64,000 nt of DNA from Loxodes magnus (lineage: Eukaryota > Ciliophora > Karyorelictea > Loxodida > Loxodidae): positions 124,001-188,000 of the forward strand of contig CAMPDV010000297.1 in NCBI GenBank assembly GCA_946699065.1, given 5' to 3'. The notes below the pieces were generated by a model that was not told the origin of the DNA, made no database searches, and saw nothing but the letters and a program-made list of their open reading frames with translations. Positions 59,661-64,000 of the stretch are shown here, piece after piece. Position 1 is the first letter of the stretch, and the number at the start of each line of letters is the position of its first letter. Both the position numbers and the translations under genes were made by a program.

Positions 59661-61722
59661 TATATTTATACTGTAAAAAAGTAAAAAATGTAATAAAGAA
59701 AATGATTTTGCTCTAAATTAATAAATAGATATGATCTCTACAAATTTAGCTAGCTTTTTATATTAGGTGCTAATAATTTATAATATCAAAATTGTTGTTT
59801 GAGGTAATGTAAATCTAATTCCACGAAATAGACAAGAATAAAAGGAAGAAGACAGAATGGAAATGATTTAATGAGATTTATTAACTAGAATTATAAAATT
59901 GAAGGTAAAATATACAATGAGAGTGTTATTTGAATATAGCAAATTTATAATTTTTAAGTAATAAATGTAATTAATAATTTAAATTAAAATAGTAATAATA
60001 ATGATGAAGCTTAGATAATTAATAAAAGAGAATTAATAGTGGCTATCATAAGTAATTTATAAGATAAATATACACACTTAATAAACTTACTTTTATATTT
60101 TAGATTTATATCTCTTTTAATAATTGAAACTTCTATCACCTACTTTTTACTTTTAATTCTTTAATTTTAGTTCTCTTTAATCAAAAATGATAGCGATGCT
60201 ACTTTTATTAATTATAATTAACTAGTATTTCAATTGAGTAAAGTTATTTACCCTTAATATAAAAATACTAAACAGAAAAGGTTAGATAATCAAATTATAA
60301 TTGAATTAGAAGTTTGGCTAGATATTTAAAAGTAATAAATGAAGCGCAATTATACTTTATTCTCTTAACTTTTGATCTAATTCGTAAAAAGGTAAAACAA
60401 ATGTGATTAATATCCTTAAGATTTAAAATCAGAATAATCCTACTTTATTATAAAATCTAAGTACTTAGAGATTAAATATTATTTTAAGCTTAGATGCTCA
60501 TTTAGAAAATTTAACTTTTGCTTTAATTTATTACAAATGCATCAGCTTATTTAAGCTTCTTAAAATTATAACAATTAAAAAAAAAACATTTCAAAAAAAT
60601 TATTTAAGGTTTGCTTGAAGAAAAGAGACTAAGTATAGACAATAAAATGTTTTAAATATATATAAATAAGGGTTTTTTGGAGAAAAATCAACTAGATATT
60701 TTTCCAATCAAGTTATTAAGTTTTTTTTTAAATCTTAAAGAATTTGAAAAAATTGTAAGGCATCATATAAAGAGAAAAATGTAAATAAAACTATTATTTT
60801 GGAATCAACTTCTATATAATAAACTTTAAACTAAAGTAAATAGTAAAATAAAAATCTATCTATATTAATTTTTTAGTTATAAAGCTTAAATATAAACATT
60901 AAAATTCAGCCTTCTCATTTCAAAATTTAGAAGCATTCTAAGTAATTTAATTACAATTTCATAGAGGTATATAGCAATTTAATAAAAAGACAATAACAAA
61001 TAAAATTTTATTTTCCTTTATTCCAATTTTATTTCCTAAATGTGATAGTTATCTATTCAAGAGCATGAAGAAGAGAATTCTAATAACAGAACTATCTTAT
61101 TTTTTACTAAATATTAATTTCATATCTAAGATATTTACAAGAGATATAAATTAATCTAAAATGGAATTTTTAAAGCCGGAAATCATCAAACACAGTTAGG
61201 CAATATTCTGTATTACAATCTTTTAAAAAGATTTAGAAATAAATAAAAAAGATATAGCTAAAAATATATATTTTTGAATTGCTTTTACAAACAAAAATTA
61301 AATTAAATAAATTTAAGATTTAGAAAGGGAAAAGCTGTATTCCATGCAACTTAATTTTTCAGATTTATGATAAATTTATATTACAACTATTTTCCTTAGA
61401 GCTTTAAGTAAAATATCTGCTTAAAATCTTAGATTGGACTATCTTTAATAAAAGAAAAGCCCTAAGGTTAAATATACTAAGTTCTTTAAATATAGAACTT
61501 TTAAGCAATAGATAACTCTTAAGAGTTAATAATATGTCTATTATTTATTAAACATACAAAATCTTTAAATTACTAACTAATTTTAAAAACGTTTTCTAAG
61601 TTTCTTTGTATAAATTAATTAAATGAGAAAATAGTTATTGATAAAAAGTAATTAGTTTATTTTATCTTTTAGTTTTTATTTTTAATTAATTATTTTAAAT
61701 TATTTAAATTTTAATAAATCCC
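59661..61722. other. AT-rich flank, no gene recognised
   Basis: To 59,724 this is the arm end; beyond it is single-copy sequence. The frame of the next gene stays TGA-free for ~180 codons past its conserved end (61,723 to about 61,190), but the composition looks non-coding. Confidence 0.45.
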
Positions 61723-63918
61723 TTAGTAAGGAGTATAAGGGTTATACATGTTCTGCTACTTTAGGTTTTCATTTAATTAGTTTTGCTGAAGTAAATTTCC
61801 TATGCTTGAAAAAATTGAATATCCATTATTTTATGCTGGAATGAGCTATCTATTATTTAAAGTTTAGAAGTTCATTTAATTCACTTGTTAATCTTAATTT
61901 GGTATATTTTATTAATCATTATTCAAATAAATAATTTTCCTTTATCTAAATAATCCTTTTAGATTTATTTTTTAACCAAAATGATTCTAGTTGAAAGTTG
62001 CATCTTATGTTTCTTTTTTCTTTTATACATTAATATTTTATACCTTTTAAATTTATTCTGAAATTAAAATTTTTAATTTATTCTCATCTTAATTTAAATC
62101 TTCATTATTTAATATATTTTTATAAGATTCTTCTCAATTATTATATTCTAAATCTTTTTCTTCTTGATTATTAGTTTTTAAATTATCTATTTCTTAACTT
62201 TATTCTATATACTCTTATTTTTGATTAAGTATTCATGCTTGATGTATTTTTAGTTATCTTTTATTCTTTAGACTTTAAATATAATCTGCTTTTTTATCTT
62301 CTTCATTTTATTTTTTAACCTATTTATTCTTAGATTCTTTAGCTTTGTGCTTTAGTAAATGCTTAAGAAATTATTTTCTCTTTCCATAAACTCTTTCACA
62401 AATCTAGCATATAATCTCATTAAGTTTAGCTTTAGGATGTTTTTCTAAAAAGTGTTTTTATAAGCTTATGCTTCTTGAAAATAGATCTTAGCATTCTTTA
62501 CATTGATATAAAGCGTTATCATCTTTATCATATATAATAATTCCATGCTATAATGTAGTATTTTCTCTTTTTAATTCTTTAAAGCTTTTGCTAGTTCTAA
62601 TTCTTCAATTTTTTCTATTTTATCTCTGTTCATTTAAATTTAAAATAGCTTCCTCTTCTTATTCTTTATCTTTAACTAATATATTTTCGCTTTCTACTCG
62701 TTTCTGTTTTTTAGTTTCTATATAGAGAATAGATTCATCGCTAGAATATTCTTCATTTATATCCTTTCCGAATAGTTCATCATTTAATAAATTTCCTTAT
62801 AGATTTGTATAAAATTTAACTTTTGCTGGTTATTATTCTATTTCTATAAACTATTAATAAGTTCTTTTAGTTAAAAGCAATTAGAACTCTTTTATCTATT
62901 ATATAGTATATTTTATAGTTTCTCCTTAATTCTAATGATTATCTAAATGGATATTATAAGATTCTATATTTTCAAATATAAGATTTATACATAAGGGACA
63001 AAATAACTAAATCATTTTTTATTAAGTATGATAATCGAACAAATGTTATGAGAGCTCCGATTCTTCTCTAAATTATTTATCACAGAACAAGCAAACATAA
63101 ACTTTATTTTAGTTTTAACCTTTTATGACAATTCCACTCTAAACTAATCGTATATCTTTATAATCTTCAGCAATTTCTTCTTTGTTATTTTTATTTTCTA
63201 TTTTAATAAATTCCTTATCCTCTATTTCCTTTTGATTAATAACTTTATTAAATTTTTCTTGGTTTGTTAAGTGCTTATTTTTATTTTAACCTTGATTTAA
63301 ATTTTAGCTTTATTAGATAATTTTATTTAGATTTATTTATTATGGAAGTATTAACATTTTCTTTTTTTCTTCTTTTCTTTATCTTTTTTAAGTGTTTTGT
63401 GTATTTTATTATTTTTCTTGCTTTTTTTTTAATTCTTCATATTATTAGAATATTTCTTCTTATATTTCTTAATTTTTCAATTATTTATCTTTTTTATTCT
63501 CATTTATTAAGATATTTTAGTCTTACAAATTGTTTAGTTCTTCTCTTTTATTTATTTTCTTCTAGTTCAGATTTTAATTCTTTTATTGAGTGGAAGTATT
63601 TTATTTAAGTTCTTTTAGTTAAATATTTTCTTGATTGATTTATTAGTCATTTTATTATTAACTTAACTGGGATTAAGAAAGAACATAATTAACAACATTA
63701 AGAGGAAGTCCCACCTTTTATGATATTTCATTTGTTGTAAATTAGTCTTTTAATCTATGAATTTTCTTTTTAACTTATACAACAAAATCCATTCTTTGAA
63801 CATTTTATAAGTTTTCAATAAGTTATTAAGCTTTTTCCTCGGTAATATTAAACTCCTTTAAAGTTCAATCTAAATTAACAAAGAACAAAGCTGGCAAGCA
63901 TTCCTTTAGCTCTTGCAT
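61723..63918 (-). CDS. HTH + C2H2 zinc-finger protein outside the inverted repeat
   Basis: Starts ATG 63,918 (MQELKECLPALFFVNLD*TLKEFNIT). The family N-terminal domain with ISQKVGLPLNVVN is followed by fingers CLFCDKQFREE...H, CPLC...H, CKECQDLF...H and CQICERVYGKRKQFLKHLLKH. It ends near MYNPYTPY, then TAA at 61,723. One frame throughout, with four TGAs: codon 18 (TGG in the 44.7-kb copy), KN*RIRTSK (Tyr in the paralogue), HQA*ILNQ and NN*EESY. No frameshift over 2.2 kb argues that these TGAs are read through. The true stop is uncertain. Confidence 0.75.
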
Positions 63919-64000
63919 TTTTTAACTAATTAAATAAAAAATCTTAAATAAATGAATTTAAATTAAATGGAATGTCTAAAATTTAAATTACACTATGATT

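Larger units (their letters stand above)
43156..59724. repeat. Right arm of the giant inverted repeat
   Basis: Inverted near-identical copy of 1-13,480 plus the segment 52,295-55,394 that the left arm lacks. Past 59,724 the sequence is single-copy within the window. Genes here: C2H2 (+, 44,671), C2H2 (-, 52,996), coiled-coil (-, 55,798), zinc-knuckle (+, 56,029), LRR (+, 57,400) and the composite repeat (59,135). Confidence 0.95.

Noticed and set aside
661..63608. Standard-code ORFs of 60-90 codons scattered through the window
   Set aside because: Most lie antisense to, or in other frames of, genes that appear once TAA/TAG are read as Gln. Examples are the frames in 3,155-4,097 and their mirrors at 55,627-56,563. 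One (38,938-39,180) does overlap the true C-terminal end of a C2H2 gene and is annotated as that.

Overview
The window reads as ciliate DNA, probably germline (micronuclear) or another transposon-rich compartment. It is extremely AT-rich, and real protein families only appear when TAA and TAG are read as glutamine. With the standard code almost every ORF is a shadow. Read with TAA/TAG = Gln, I recognise C2H2 zinc-finger proteins, a receptor fused to a ubiquitin-specific protease (USP), a choline-transporter-like protein, leucine-rich-repeat proteins, Gag-like zinc-knuckle proteins and a non-LTR reverse transcriptase. In several of these, in-frame TGA falls where tryptophan is expected and other Trp codons are TGG. 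So TGA is either also read as Trp (as in karyorelict or Condylostoma-type codes) or TGG has repeatedly decayed to TGA in a Tetrahymena-like genome. I cannot name the species. All coordinates and translations were worked out by hand.

Layout. The dominant structure is a very long inverted repeat. Bases 1-13,480 are a near-identical reverse complement of 43,156-59,724. The right arm is about 3.1 kb longer because the left arm carries a deletion at about 4,320. The outer end of each arm holds a composite repeat of about 520 bp with 19-mer tandem repeats and a terminal hairpin. Each arm then carries, going inward, an LRR pseudogene, a divergent pair of Gag/ORF1-like genes, and two convergent genes for HTH + C2H2 proteins. 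Just inside the arms the palindromic relationship continues at much lower identity: a full receptor-USP gene (14,285-19,404) faces a decayed USP copy (40,203-42,362).

The centre (13.5-43 kb) holds the receptor-USP gene, an unrecognised long frame (23.2-25.3 kb), a USP remnant, a choline-transporter-like pseudogene and an LRR gene, the recognised ones on the minus strand. Beyond these lie a third copy of the 520-bp repeat immediately followed by a decayed LINE reverse transcriptase, then a decayed C2H2 gene split by an intact coiled-coil/zinc-knuckle gene. The decayed right-hand USP copy is itself interrupted by an 840-bp element with a perfect 14-bp target duplication and an (ATT)n tail.

Right of the arm (59.7-64 kb) is single-copy AT-rich DNA and another member of the HTH + C2H2 family. 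Overall the window looks like a mobile-element nest in which retroposons, an inverted duplication and captured or host-like membrane genes are interleaved.
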